DNA of 8,419 nucleotides from the NCBI GenBank assembly GCA_958439725.1, contig CAUBWJ010000061.1, positions 1 to 8,419 on the forward strand, in the 5' to 3' direction. Position 1 is the first letter of the stretch. Every line of letters starts with the position of its first letter. Origin of the DNA: an uncultured Muribaculaceae bacterium (GTDB lineage: Bacteria > Bacteroidota > Bacteroidia > Bacteroidales > Muribaculaceae). The position numbers and the translations under genes are program-made. A model generated the notes under the pieces. That model was given only the letters and a program-made list of their open reading frames with translations, did not search any database and was not told the DNA's origin. Shown here one piece after another: positions 1-5,646 of the stretch.

Positions 1-34
1 GTCACACTCTCTTACCAAGAGAAAGTGACTTTTT
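1..34 (+). terminator. Rho-independent terminator of an upstream + strand gene
   Basis: The window starts in a stem: bases 1-13 pair with 17-29 (5 bp, a 2x2 internal mismatch, then 6 bp) around an ACC loop, followed directly by TTTTT at 30-34. This is the usual form of an intrinsic terminator and would end a + strand transcript that enters from outside the window. Bases 35-120 hold no gene or clear signal. Confidence 0.7.
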
Positions 35-120
35 GTTACACTAACAGCCTTAAATCATCCCCAGCTTCCCCACAATCCCTTGGGTGCAATGCGTTCCCAT
101 TTCGTGAAAATGATACGCTG

Positions 121-169
121 AAAAAATACCCGGCCACAAAAGTCACAAGTGGGGCTTTTGTGGCCGGGT
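121..169 (-). terminator. Strong rho-independent terminator after the DJ-1 family gene
   Basis: A perfect 15-bp GC-rich stem (128-142 with 155-169; arm ACCCGGCCACAAAAG) encloses a 12-nt loop. Read on the - strand it is followed by a T-run (complement of AAAAAA at 121-126). It lies 58 bp past the stop codon of the DJ-1 family gene and so ends that transcript. Confidence 0.85.
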
Positions 170-226
170 GATGGCTGGCAGGGAGGTCCTTTTTCGGAAC
201 TTCCGCAATTGTTTTAAGGTGGAAGG

Positions 227-793
227 TCAGAGGGAGATTATCATGGAGGCGGCGGTGTCATCGGCCGTTTTGTCACCTTTGGTCTCGCGTATTATCTCGA
301 TGGCGAAGGGCAGCGTGGTGCCAGGGCCTTCCGAGGTGATGAGTGCCGGAGCCTTCACCACCTTTTCTTCTACATATTCGCCTCCGTGCTCATTGATCTC
401 GTCGCCCAGACCGGGATAGCATGTGGCTTTCTTGCCTTTGAGAATTCCTAAAGGAGCAAGTACAACTGCCGGCCCCGCGCATATCGAGGCTATTCTGCCG
501 CCTTTCTCATAATGACGGAGCAGCATGTCGTTCACTGCTTTCGAAGCGTGAAGGTTGGGCGCGCCGGGCACACCTCCGGGTACAATGAGCCAGTCGGCAT
601 CGCTCACATCTATGTCAGCTATAAGCGAGTCGGCCACAATGGTCTGCCCAGTTGCGCCTTTAATCTCAAGAACCGTGTCTACAGCTACGGCAACCACCGG
701 TATGTCGGCGCGCCGCAGAGCGTCAATCGTAGCCATGGCTTCTATCTCCTCCACTCCGGGAGCCAGAAAGATATAGGATTGTTTTGCTTCCAT
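227..793 (-). CDS. DJ-1/YajL family protein (DJ-1/PfpI superfamily)
   Basis: 188 residues, the usual length of bacterial DJ-1/YajL proteins. The nucleophile-elbow motif ASICAGP places the reactive cysteine at 105, equivalent to human DJ-1 Cys106. The early motif APGVEEIEA has the acidic partner Glu18, and VPGGVPGAPNL and TSEGPGTTLPFAIEII near the C-terminus complete the fold signature. The family's roles (oxidative-stress protection, deglycase-like or chaperone activity) are debated, so no reaction is assigned. The start chosen is the ATG at 793, six codons before the first beta strand as in homologues. The frame stays open upstream to 868 and would add a hydrophobic segment that could act as a signal peptide. 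The gene is probably monocistronic, ending at the terminator at 121-169. The family is confident; the exact start is less so. Confidence 0.9.
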   Translation of the reverse strand: MEAKQSYIFLAPGVEEIEAMATIDALRRADIPVVAVAVDTVLEIKGATGQTIVADSLIADIDVSDADWLIVPGGVPGAPNLHASKAVNDMLLRHYEKGGRIASICAGPAVVLAPLGILKGKKATCYPGLGDEINEHGGEYVEEKVVKAPALITSEGPGTTLPFAIEIIRETKGDKTADDTAASMIISL

Positions 794-960
794 ACTCATA
801 AAACCGATTATTGACATTGCCATAACGGCAATACTTTTTATTGAGAACATAAAAACTGAAATTATCACATATTATCAGACAATTTTCGGCCCGCTTGGGT
901 TCATTGCAGCCGGGCATGATTATGTTCCGGACAATTATGATTGTATAAGGTGAATAACCC

Positions 961-1476
961 CTACTCGGCCACAACGGTGCTGTCGGCTTCCGCAAGAGCT
1001 TCCGCTTCAAATGCGGCGGCTTCAGCCTTGGTAAGTTCGCCCTGGAAGATACCCAGACGGTCATATTTGAGTTCTTTGCCGTTGGAGAGTCCGATTGTGT
1101 AATAGAGCGATGAGCGGCTTATGCGGACGATTTTTTCGTCGGGATATTTCTTGGCTGAACTGTTACGTATGGCTTTGGGAACGAGCGATTCCGGCACATT
1201 CTTGTTTTTGCAGTCCACACTGGTCCATCGTCCTTTGTTGCTGAACTCGATTTTAGTCCCGTTGGTAAGTTTCACGTCATAATCGGTCCTCTTCAGCAAA
1301 TGTCGGTCGACCTTTATCATGCTTACTTTGGCTTTGGGAAAATGCTCCGTCAGCATCTCCTGGGCAGCTTTCGGCAGCTCGTCGCGTTTGATAGTGTATT
1401 TGTCAAATGGCAGTTGTGCCGATGCCGAAATCATTCCCAGCATCAGGGCTATCATCACTAAAAGTTTTCTGGTCAT
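961..1476 (-). CDS. Secreted PepSY-like (DUF2874-type) protein
   Basis: 171 residues. Residues 1-20 form a signal peptide (basic MTRK, hydrophobic core, ASA|Q cleavage site), so the product should be periplasmic or secreted. The mature part has two repeats of the PepSY-like pattern: a helix (ELPKAAQEMLTEHFP, then LVPKAIRNSSAKKYP) followed by a strand set ending in a K-I/L-x-F/Y-turn (NGTKIEFSNKGRW, then NGKELKYDRLGIF). Such proteins are frequent in Bacteroidetes and thought to bind ligands or inhibit proteases; their real function is unknown. The C-terminus is an Ala/Glu-rich tail (about 150-171) that is unlikely to be structured like the core. An earlier in-frame ATG at 1518 would put 14 extra residues before the signal peptide, so the ATG at 1476 is preferred. 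Confidence 0.8.
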   Translation of the reverse strand: MTRKLLVMIALMLGMISASAQLPFDKYTIKRDELPKAAQEMLTEHFPKAKVSMIKVDRHLLKRTDYDVKLTNGTKIEFSNKGRWTSVDCKNKNVPESLVPKAIRNSSAKKYPDEKIVRISRSSLYYTIGLSNGKELKYDRLGIFQGELTKAEAAAFEAEALAEADSTVVAE

Positions 1477-1572
1477 AGTAAAATGTGTATTTGAAATCAG
1501 ATTCTTTTTTGCTACCATATATAACGTTTTGCCCCTCCCGAAGTTTCATGAGGCCCGGAAATATCGGCGAAA

Positions 1573-2256
1573 TTACCTTTGCCTCATTTCCGGTACTTTG
1601 AGCGGGCAACCGATAGTGCAGCGACCGCATTTGATGCAATCGGGGTGCAGGAAGCCCTCGGCGTTGCATCTGCTTTCGAATGGTTTGAGCTGCATCGGGC
1701 ATACGGCGGAACAAAGTTTGCATTTGGTGGTGCATCTCTCGTTCACAAAAATTCGTTTGTATTTCTCGGGGAGATTTCCGCTTCGTGGCGTCACCCACGA
1801 TGACAATGTGCCCATGGGGCAGAACGAGCACCAGGTGCGGGGAGCGTAAATAAACGACAGGGTAATGCCCACAATGGTCGTGATAAGGATGATGGTCCAG
1901 AATACACGCCCCATAGCTTCCCAGTCGCCCCAGGCACGATACATCTGTATGCCAAACATGGTGAATATGAACATCACCATGAAAATGCGGAACCCTTTCT
2001 GACGTACAAACGCCGGAATGGGCCTGTGAGGCGAATATCTGGCTAAGACTTTGTCATAAAAGCTTCCTCTCGGGCACGCGTTGCCGCACCACCAGCGTCC
2101 CTTTTTTGCGGCAAATGCCACGGGCGCTATCATGCAGATTACGGCAAGAAATCCTATCACCGGGTAGAAGTATCCTGCAATAAGATAAATCAATAGAATC
2201 CAGTATAACGGAAATCCTTTTACGGGTATTGAACGGAAGAATTTTTTATTGGCCAT
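1573..2256 (-). CDS. NapH/CcoG-like membrane-bound 4Fe-4S protein
   Basis: 227 residues. About four membrane helices (roughly 17-31, 33-50, 89-104, 118-136) carry two short cysteine motifs typical of the NapH/CcoG/YccM group: CGNACP (C57, C61) and CSFCP (C143, C146). The soluble tail has two classic ferredoxin motifs: C175-x3-C179-x2-C182-x3-C186-P, whose first spacing is one residue longer than usual, and C207-x2-C210-x2-C213-x3-C217-P. Proteins of this group pass electrons between the quinone pool or a membrane partner and cytoplasmic or periplasmic redox centres. No partner oxidoreductase lies alongside, so its substrate is unknown. It follows oxyR on the same strand but has its own promoter (2291-2322) in the 99-bp gap, which suggests separate control. 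Confidence 0.85.
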   Translation of the reverse strand: MANKKFFRSIPVKGFPLYWILLIYLIAGYFYPVIGFLAVICMIAPVAFAAKKGRWWCGNACPRGSFYDKVLARYSPHRPIPAFVRQKGFRIFMVMFIFTMFGIQMYRAWGDWEAMGRVFWTIILITTIVGITLSFIYAPRTWCSFCPMGTLSSWVTPRSGNLPEKYKRIFVNERCTTKCKLCSAVCPMQLKPFESRCNAEGFLHPDCIKCGRCTIGCPLKVPEMRQR

Positions 2257-2290
2257 GTGATTTTTATTATGGAACAGGTTTCAACTGATG

Positions 2291-2322
2291 CAAAGTTAAG
2301 CAACCTGCTTCATAGGGCCAAC
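2291..2322 (-). promoter_or_regulatory. Bacteroidetes-type promoter of the NapH-like gene
   Basis: On the - strand the -7 element is TAACTTTG (2298-2291), a perfect match to TAnnTTTG. A -33 element GTTG (2322-2319; consensus TTTG, 3 of 4) sits 20 bp upstream. The -7 box ends 34 nt before the ATG, giving a leader of roughly 25-30 nt. The -33 box lies inside one arm of the inverted repeat at 2319-2349. Confidence 0.6.
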
Positions 2323-2349
2323 CGATTAAAACGATTGTGTAATCGGTTG
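2319..2349. repeat. 10-bp inverted repeat over the -33 region of the NapH-like gene
   Basis: CAACCGATTA (2319-2328) and TAATCGGTTG (2340-2349) are perfect inverted repeats separated by 11 bp. They lie between the oxyR stop (2356) and the NapH-like gene and overlap its -33 box. No T-run follows on either strand, so a protein-binding site is more likely than an oxyR terminator. The binding protein is unknown; the site does not match the OxyR consensus. Confidence 0.55.
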
Positions 2350-2355
2350 TATCAA

Positions 2356-3282
2356 TCACAGGACTATGGGAAATCTTTTTAGTCGGGGGATGAGCATTGT
2401 CGCCGGAATAATGCTCTTGATTGCGTCGGCAAGAATGTTCAGCAACCGTTCTCTTACAAAATTGCGATGGATTACCAGGGCAATCTCGCGCGTCGGTTCT
2501 GGATTGACAAGGTTGTGTACATTGGCTTGCTGGCATTTCCGGAGAAGTGGCACGTGAAGTTCGGGTATTATTGCGTAGCCTCCGTTTTCATCCACAATTT
2601 TTATAAGGGTCTCAACGCTTCCGGCTTCATAGATTGCTCTTTGGCCTGAATTATTATTGCAAAAGGGGAAGGATCCGCGGGCAGGGCAGTATCCCTCGCG
2701 TAGCACCCATACGTCATTGACAGGAAGCATTCCTGTCTGCAGGTCGCTTTCGGCGTGTATGTCAGATTCAGGCGATACATAGGCCATAAGGCGTTCCTTA
2801 TATATCGGAATTTCGAGGAGTTCGCTATTATTGACGGGCGTAGCAAGAAGTGCCACATCGAGGTCTCCGCGCTCGAGTTGTGAGATGATGGCTGCCACAC
2901 GTGCCTCCTCAACGTGTAGCCGTATGTCGGGATGATTGGCCGAAAGATACTTGAGCATCTTCGGTAATATATACGGAGCCACAGTGGATATGACGCCAAG
3001 TGAAACTGTCCCTACCGCCTCACCTTTGCGGGTCGCTACCAGCTCCTTTACCTGTGCCGTGCTGAAAAGCACTTTCCGCAGTCGGTTTATTATTTCCTCT
3101 CCTACCGGTGTGGGCCTTACCGGATATTTGCTTCGGTCAAATATGGTGACATCAAGTTCAAACTCCAGTTTCTGAACAAGTGACGACAGTGTAGATTGCG
3201 AAACACCGCATGATTCAGCGGCTTTCGCGAAATGACGGTACTTGTCCACCGCCACCACGTATTCCATTTGCTGTAAGGTCAT
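2356..3282 (-). CDS. oxyR: OxyR, peroxide-sensing LysR-family regulator
   Basis: 308 residues. The N-terminal winged helix-turn-helix (about 1-60; MTLQQMEYVVAV, AAESCGVSQSTLSSLVQKLE) is typical of LysR regulators, followed by a linker helix and a two-lobed effector domain. LREGYCPARGSFPFC gives Cys199-x8-Cys208, the same numbers and spacing as the disulfide pair of E. coli OxyR, so it very likely senses hydrogen peroxide. The ATG at 3282 fits the family N-terminus; the earlier in-frame start at 3366 would run through the divergent promoter. It is divergent from a small ferredoxin gene, with a consensus OxyR half-site between them, so autoregulation and control of the ferredoxin are likely. 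In E. coli, OxyR activates catalase, alkyl hydroperoxide reductase and dps; none of these is in the window. Confidence 0.93.
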   Translation of the reverse strand: MTLQQMEYVVAVDKYRHFAKAAESCGVSQSTLSSLVQKLEFELDVTIFDRSKYPVRPTPVGEEIINRLRKVLFSTAQVKELVATRKGEAVGTVSLGVISTVAPYILPKMLKYLSANHPDIRLHVEEARVAAIISQLERGDLDVALLATPVNNSELLEIPIYKERLMAYVSPESDIHAESDLQTGMLPVNDVWVLREGYCPARGSFPFCNNNSGQRAIYEAGSVETLIKIVDENGGYAIIPELHVPLLRKCQQANVHNLVNPEPTREIALVIHRNFVRERLLNILADAIKSIIPATMLIPRLKRFPIVL

Positions 3283-3309
3283 AATTTGCCGATATTGATT
3301 AAATAGATG

Positions 3310-3317
3310 CAAATATA
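3310..3317 (-). promoter_or_regulatory. -7 element of the oxyR promoter
   Basis: On the - strand TATATTTG (3317-3310) matches the Bacteroidetes -7 consensus TAnnTTTG exactly and ends 27 nt before the oxyR ATG. No good TTTG is found 19-21 bp upstream, so the promoter is probably weak or depends on an activator. Three bases overlap the OxyR-like site, as expected for autorepression. Confidence 0.6.
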
Positions 3318-3329
3318 GATAAAATCTAT
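3315..3329. promoter_or_regulatory. Consensus OxyR half-operator in the oxyR/ferredoxin divergent region
   Basis: ATAGATAAAATCTAT is a 6-bp inverted repeat with a 3-bp spacer. It has the LysR T-N11-A form and matches every fixed position of the E. coli OxyR motif ATAGnTnnnAnCTAT. It overlaps the oxyR -7 box and ends immediately before the ferredoxin -33 box (3330-3333), the position expected for autorepression with divergent activation. A second half-site 7 bp away, as in E. coli, is not clear on either side, although another ATAGAT arm lies at 3303-3308. The longer repeat AAATAGAT (3301-3308)/ATCTATTT (3324-3331) encloses the site. Confidence 0.75.
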
Positions 3330-3360
3330 TTTGTGGAACAGCGAGGTTGATATAAATTTG
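3330..3360 (+). promoter_or_regulatory. Consensus Bacteroidetes promoter of the ferredoxin gene
   Basis: TTTG (3330-3333), a 19-bp spacer and TAAATTTG (3353-3360) match TTTG-N19-TAnnTTTG at every fixed position. Transcription should start near 3365-3370, giving a leader of about 10 nt before the ATG at 3378. This excludes the in-frame GTG at 3360 as the start codon. Confidence 0.8.
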
Positions 3361-3377
3361 TGCCAAATGATGCAGCT

Positions 3378-3572
3378 ATGATACAAGTAGATAAAGCAAT
3401 TTGCCCCCACGACCATGTATGCCCGCTTATCAAGGGCTGCCCCGTCGGGGCCATAACGCAGGATGCCGAGGGATATCCTGTTATAGACTATGCCTTATGC
3501 ATAGAATGTGGAAAATGTGTCAGGAAATGTCCGAAGAAAGCTATGAGGCAAGTCCTTGAATCTCTGTCCTGA
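3378..3572 (+). CDS. Small ferredoxin-like 4Fe-4S protein with an unusual first cluster motif
   Basis: 64 residues. The C-terminal motif C41-x2-C44-x2-C47-x3-C51-P is a normal [4Fe-4S] ferredoxin motif. The N-terminal motif is not: C9-x5-C15-x5-C21-P, with PHDHV between the first two cysteines, so the protein has seven cysteines instead of the eight of 2[4Fe-4S] ferredoxins. It may carry one normal cluster plus a second with a non-cysteine ligand (perhaps His or Asp), a 3Fe cluster, or none. It is probably a cytoplasmic electron carrier; its partner is unknown. Divergence from oxyR and a consensus OxyR site next to its promoter suggest peroxide control. The ATG at 3378 is used because the upstream GTG (3360) overlaps the promoter. 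Confidence 0.88.
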   Translation: MIQVDKAICPHDHVCPLIKGCPVGAITQDAEGYPVIDYALCIECGKCVRKCPKKAMRQVLESLS

Positions 3573-3608
3573 CGAAGCCGCATGGCATTCAGGCTCCAGA
3601 TTGAAGGG

Positions 3609-3648
3609 ATCTCATCCCGATTATGGGAAGTATGAGATAAATCTCATA
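3609..3648. promoter_or_regulatory. Palindromic operator candidate upstream of the macro-like gene
   Basis: TATGAGATAAATCTCATA (3631-3648) is a perfect palindrome with 8-bp arms and a 2-bp spacer, ending 3 bp before the -33 box at 3652. A third copy of the ATCTCAT half-site is at 3609-3615, inside GGGAT-CTC-ATCCC (3606-3618). No T-run follows, so it is not a standard terminator for the ferredoxin gene. An activator or repressor site is inferred; the protein is unknown. Confidence 0.55.
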
Positions 3649-3651
3649 ATA

Positions 3652-3683
3652 TTTGGCGATTCACCACGGAAAGCCTAACTTTA
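3652..3683 (+). promoter_or_regulatory. Bacteroidetes-type promoter of the macro-like gene
   Basis: TTTG (3652-3655), a 20-bp spacer and TAACTTTA (3676-3683) differ from TTTG-N20-TAnnTTTG only at the last base. The start of transcription is expected near 3690, giving a leader of about 55 nt. Confidence 0.55.
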
Positions 3684-3746
3684 CAATATTAAATATCGGA
3701 AGTCGGCCTCTCAAACAGCGGCGATTTCGAAAATAATCTTTGACTT

Positions 3747-4190
3747 ATGAGCATGAGATTTACACCCGACAAGATCACAAAGCTGGCTCCTGACGAGATT
3801 TTCGTTTTCGGAAGCAATCTGGCCGGCCGTCATGGCGGTGGCGCCGCACTCACAGCTATGCGGCTTTTTGGCGCCGAATGGGGCAAAGGAGAAGGGCTCC
3901 AAGGCCAATCCTATGCCATCCCTACCATGCAGGGAGGCGTGGAGACCATAAAGCCCTACGTTGACCGCTTCCTTGACCTGGCTTATGAGTGGGACCAGAC
4001 AACCTTCCTTGTCACGCGTATCGGGTGTGGTATCGCCGGTTTCAAACCCGAGGAAATAGCCCCGCTCTTCGACCGTGCCCTCGACATGTACAACGTAGTC
4101 CTTCCCGAGGACTTCTTCAACATCCTCATCGCCCGGCGCAAACGCCTCGGCATTCCCTTGCCGCCCGGCCTTCCGGATGAATACAGGTAA
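3747..4190 (+). CDS. Macro-domain-like protein (A1S_2505-like), function unknown
   Basis: 147 residues, no signal peptide or membrane helix, so cytoplasmic. The N-terminal half has EIFVFGSNLAGRHGGGAA (17-34) and QGQSYAIPT (52-60), the hallmark of a small family found in bacteria and phages. The glycine-rich turn followed by IGCGIAGFKPEEI (92-104) resembles the two ligand loops of macro domains (GNxxxxGGG and G-I-x-G), which bind ADP-ribose or related nucleotides. That relation is inferred from pattern only, and no activity is claimed. The C-terminus ends in a basic and proline-rich tail (about 128-147). A second ATG two codons in (3753) could also start it. It stands alone on the + strand with its own promoter; no terminator is obvious before the insertion sequence. 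Confidence 0.7.
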   Translation: MSMRFTPDKITKLAPDEIFVFGSNLAGRHGGGAALTAMRLFGAEWGKGEGLQGQSYAIPTMQGGVETIKPYVDRFLDLAYEWDQTTFLVTRIGCGIAGFKPEEIAPLFDRALDMYNVVLPEDFFNILIARRKRLGIPLPPGLPDEYR

Positions 4191-4347
4191 ATGATGCGAC
4201 CGTCCAGCCACAAATTCCCGTAATTCCCCGGGTCATACCCATACTGGTTGCCTTATTCGGCCCGAAAAAGCTGAACCTCAATTTCAATGCTGTACTGTAT
4301 TATTAAGAAATGTTCAACCTGCTTAATTTAAAATGCAAAAACATTAG

Positions 4348-4362
4348 TGTCCACTAAAAAAT
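4348..4362 (+). repeat. Left terminal inverted repeat of the IS
   Basis: TGTCCACTAAAAAAT, identical to the reverse complement of 5632-5646. Pairing stops at once on the outer side (G4347 against G5647). Confidence 0.9.
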
Positions 4363-4410
4363 CATAAGGGCACTTTGAAATTATTGAAATTCAATTTGTT
4401 GTAAGAGATT

Positions 4411-4440
4411 TTTGAGTCAACGGATTTGAAATTATTTTTG
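4411..4440 (+). promoter_or_regulatory. Internal promoter of the transposase gene
   Basis: TTTG (4411-4414), an 18-bp spacer and TATTTTTG (4433-4440) fit the Bacteroidetes promoter, with the spacer one base short of the usual 19-21. Transcription would start about 5-9 nt later, inside the hairpin at 4441-4457 and very close to the ATG at 4460. Confidence 0.6.
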
Positions 4441-4457
4441 CAGTCTGACACAGACTG
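4441..4457 (+). promoter_or_regulatory. Hairpin directly before the transposase start codon
   Basis: CAGTCTG-ACA-CAGACTG is a perfect 7-bp stem with a 3-nt loop ending 2 nt before the ATG. Transcripts that enter from outside the IS would carry the full hairpin and bury the ribosome entry region. Transcripts from the internal promoter would start within the left arm or loop and escape it. The translational effect is inferred. Confidence 0.6.
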
Positions 4458-4459
4458 TT

Positions 4460-5623
4460 ATGAATAAAGACAAGTACGTTTTCGCCCAATTAGTCCAGTC
4501 TATGGACAGAAATCACTTCAACTATCTTGTAAGAAAGTATGATGGCGATAAGTATGTAAAAAGCTATACCTATTGGAATCAGCTTCTTACACTGATGTTC
4601 GGACAGTTGTCAAACCGCGAGAGCCTGCGTGATCTCATCGTTGCGATGGAAGCCCATGCAGGGAAGCTCTACCATCTCGGAATCGGGAAGTCCGTGACGC
4701 GGAGTAATCTTAGCAATGCCAATGAGCAGCGGGATTACCGCATCTTCGAGGAGTATGCTTTCTTCATGATAGCGGAAGCCCGCAAACGTAGGATTCAGAA
4801 AATCTTCGAGCTTGACGGTCATGTCTACGCCTTCGATTCAACCACCATAGACCTTTGTTTGTCGGTATTCGAGTGGGCTAAATTCCGTAAGCACAAAGGC
4901 GGAGTCAAGATGCACACGCTCTATGATGTGGAAGCTCAAGTGCCTGCCTTCGTGCATATTACCGAGGCAAAGGTTCATGATACAAAGGCAATGCCCGAGA
5001 TACCTTACGAAGCAGGGGAGCACTACATCTTCGACCGTGGTTACAACGATTTCGGAAATCTTTACACCATCCACCGTATAGGCGCGTTCTTTGTCGTCAG
5101 GGCGAAAACCAATGTCAGATTCAAGCCTTTGACTTGGAAACGGAGGCTTCCTCCAAATGTGGTTTCTGATGCAGTCGGTTACTTCACGGTTTATAAAAGC
5201 GCGAAGGATTATTCCGAAAAGCTGCGGAAGGTAGTCTGCATCGACCCTGAGGACGTCACCAGATACATCTTTCTGACCAATAATCTGACGGCTTCTGCTG
5301 AGACAATCGCCGAGTTTTACCGTAACCGATGGAGCGTGGAGCTGTTCTTCAAATGGATCAAACAGCACCTGCGAATCAAGAAGTTCTGGGGTACGTCCGA
5401 AAATGCCGTCCGCATCCAAATATATTGTGCCATAATAACTTATTGTCTGGTAGCGATAGCGCAGCACGATATGAAACTGGAGCGCAGCATCTACGAAGTT
5501 CTTCAGATACTTGGAATATCGCTGACCGACAAGACCAATCTGCGCGACCTCTTAGACAAATCGAATTTCAAAAATATCAATGTCCTATGTGATTCAAGTG
5601 AACCGAATTTATTTAATTTTTAA
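4460..5623 (+). CDS. IS4-family DDE transposase
   Basis: 387 residues, full length with no frameshift or internal stop. The N-terminal domain (about 1-105) is the DNA-binding region seen in Bacteroidetes IS4 transposases (DUF4372-type). The RNase H-like catalytic core follows, with Asp126 (FDSTT), Asp192 (FDRGY) and Glu294. The last lies in the IS4 YREK signature, Y287-x2-R290-x3-E294-x6-K301, matched exactly. It cuts and joins the ends of its own element and probably moves it by cut-and-paste. The first ATG after the hairpin is the start. The intact catalytic triad, open frame and matching terminal repeats suggest that the element could still be active. Confidence 0.95.
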   Translation: MNKDKYVFAQLVQSMDRNHFNYLVRKYDGDKYVKSYTYWNQLLTLMFGQLSNRESLRDLIVAMEAHAGKLYHLGIGKSVTRSNLSNANEQRDYRIFEEYAFFMIAEARKRRIQKIFELDGHVYAFDSTTIDLCLSVFEWAKFRKHKGGVKMHTLYDVEAQVPAFVHITEAKVHDTKAMPEIPYEAGEHYIFDRGYNDFGNLYTIHRIGAFFVVRAKTNVRFKPLTWKRRLPPNVVSDAVGYFTVYKSAKDYSEKLRKVVCIDPEDVTRYIFLTNNLTASAETIAEFYRNRWSVELFFKWIKQHLRIKKFWGTSENAVRIQIYCAIITYCLVAIAQHDMKLERSIYEVLQILGISLTDKTNLRDLLDKSNFKNINVLCDSSEPNLFNF

Positions 5624-5631
5624 CCCCGTCC

Positions 5632-5646
5632 ATTTTTTAGTGGACA
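5632..5646 (-). repeat. Right terminal inverted repeat of the IS
   Basis: ATTTTTTAGTGGACA, the exact reverse complement of the left end at 4348-4362. It begins 8 bp after the transposase stop codon. Confidence 0.9.

Larger units (their letters stand above)
4348..5646 (+). mobile_element. Complete IS4-family insertion sequence, 1299 bp
   Basis: The element is bounded by perfect 15-bp terminal inverted repeats (TGTCCACTAAAAAAT) and holds a single intact transposase gene in the same orientation. Length and organisation fit the IS4 family. The flanks (ACATTAG on the left, GTAGTGA on the right) share no clean target-site duplication. This suggests an old insertion, an atypical event, or later recombination or deletion using the element. 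It lies between a GC-richer left region and an AT-richer operon on the right. Confidence 0.9.

Noticed and set aside
889..915. GC-rich imperfect hairpin after the PepSY-like gene, considered as a terminator
   Set aside because: The stem is about 7 bp with a bulge, and no T-run follows on the - strand (CGAAAATTGTC), so support is too weak.
1516..1523. TATATATG as a -7 element for the PepSY-like gene
   Set aside because: One mismatch to TAnnTTTG and no TTTG at 19-21 bp upstream; not distinguishable from AT-rich chance.
1403..1831. 142-codon open frame on the - strand between the PepSY-like and NapH-like genes
   Set aside because: It overlaps both better-supported genes in another frame and has no recognisable domain; its apparent protein is a frame-shifted reading of the NapH-like gene.
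3283..3366. Upstream start giving OxyR 28 extra residues
   Set aside because: It would run through both divergent promoters, and the ATG at 3282 gives the normal LysR N-terminus and the standard Cys199/Cys208 numbering.
3360..3377. In-frame GTG start for the ferredoxin six codons upstream
   Set aside because: The GTG begins at the last base of the consensus -7 element (3353-3360), so it would lie upstream of the transcript start. The ATG at 3378 is used.
3631..3648. Palindrome considered as the terminator of the ferredoxin gene
   Set aside because: The stem is AT-rich with a 2-nt loop and is followed by ATATTTGGC, not a T-run. Its position next to a promoter favours an operator.
4340..4347. 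Target-site duplication of the IS
   Set aside because: TTAG on the left against GTAG on the right has a mismatch, and other lengths do not match; this is not a convincing duplication.
4191..4347. Gap between the macro-like gene and the IS, examined for RNA genes, terminators and small ORFs
   Set aside because: No tRNA-like fold, strong hairpin or supported ORF was found; only weak 4-5-bp inverted repeats are present.
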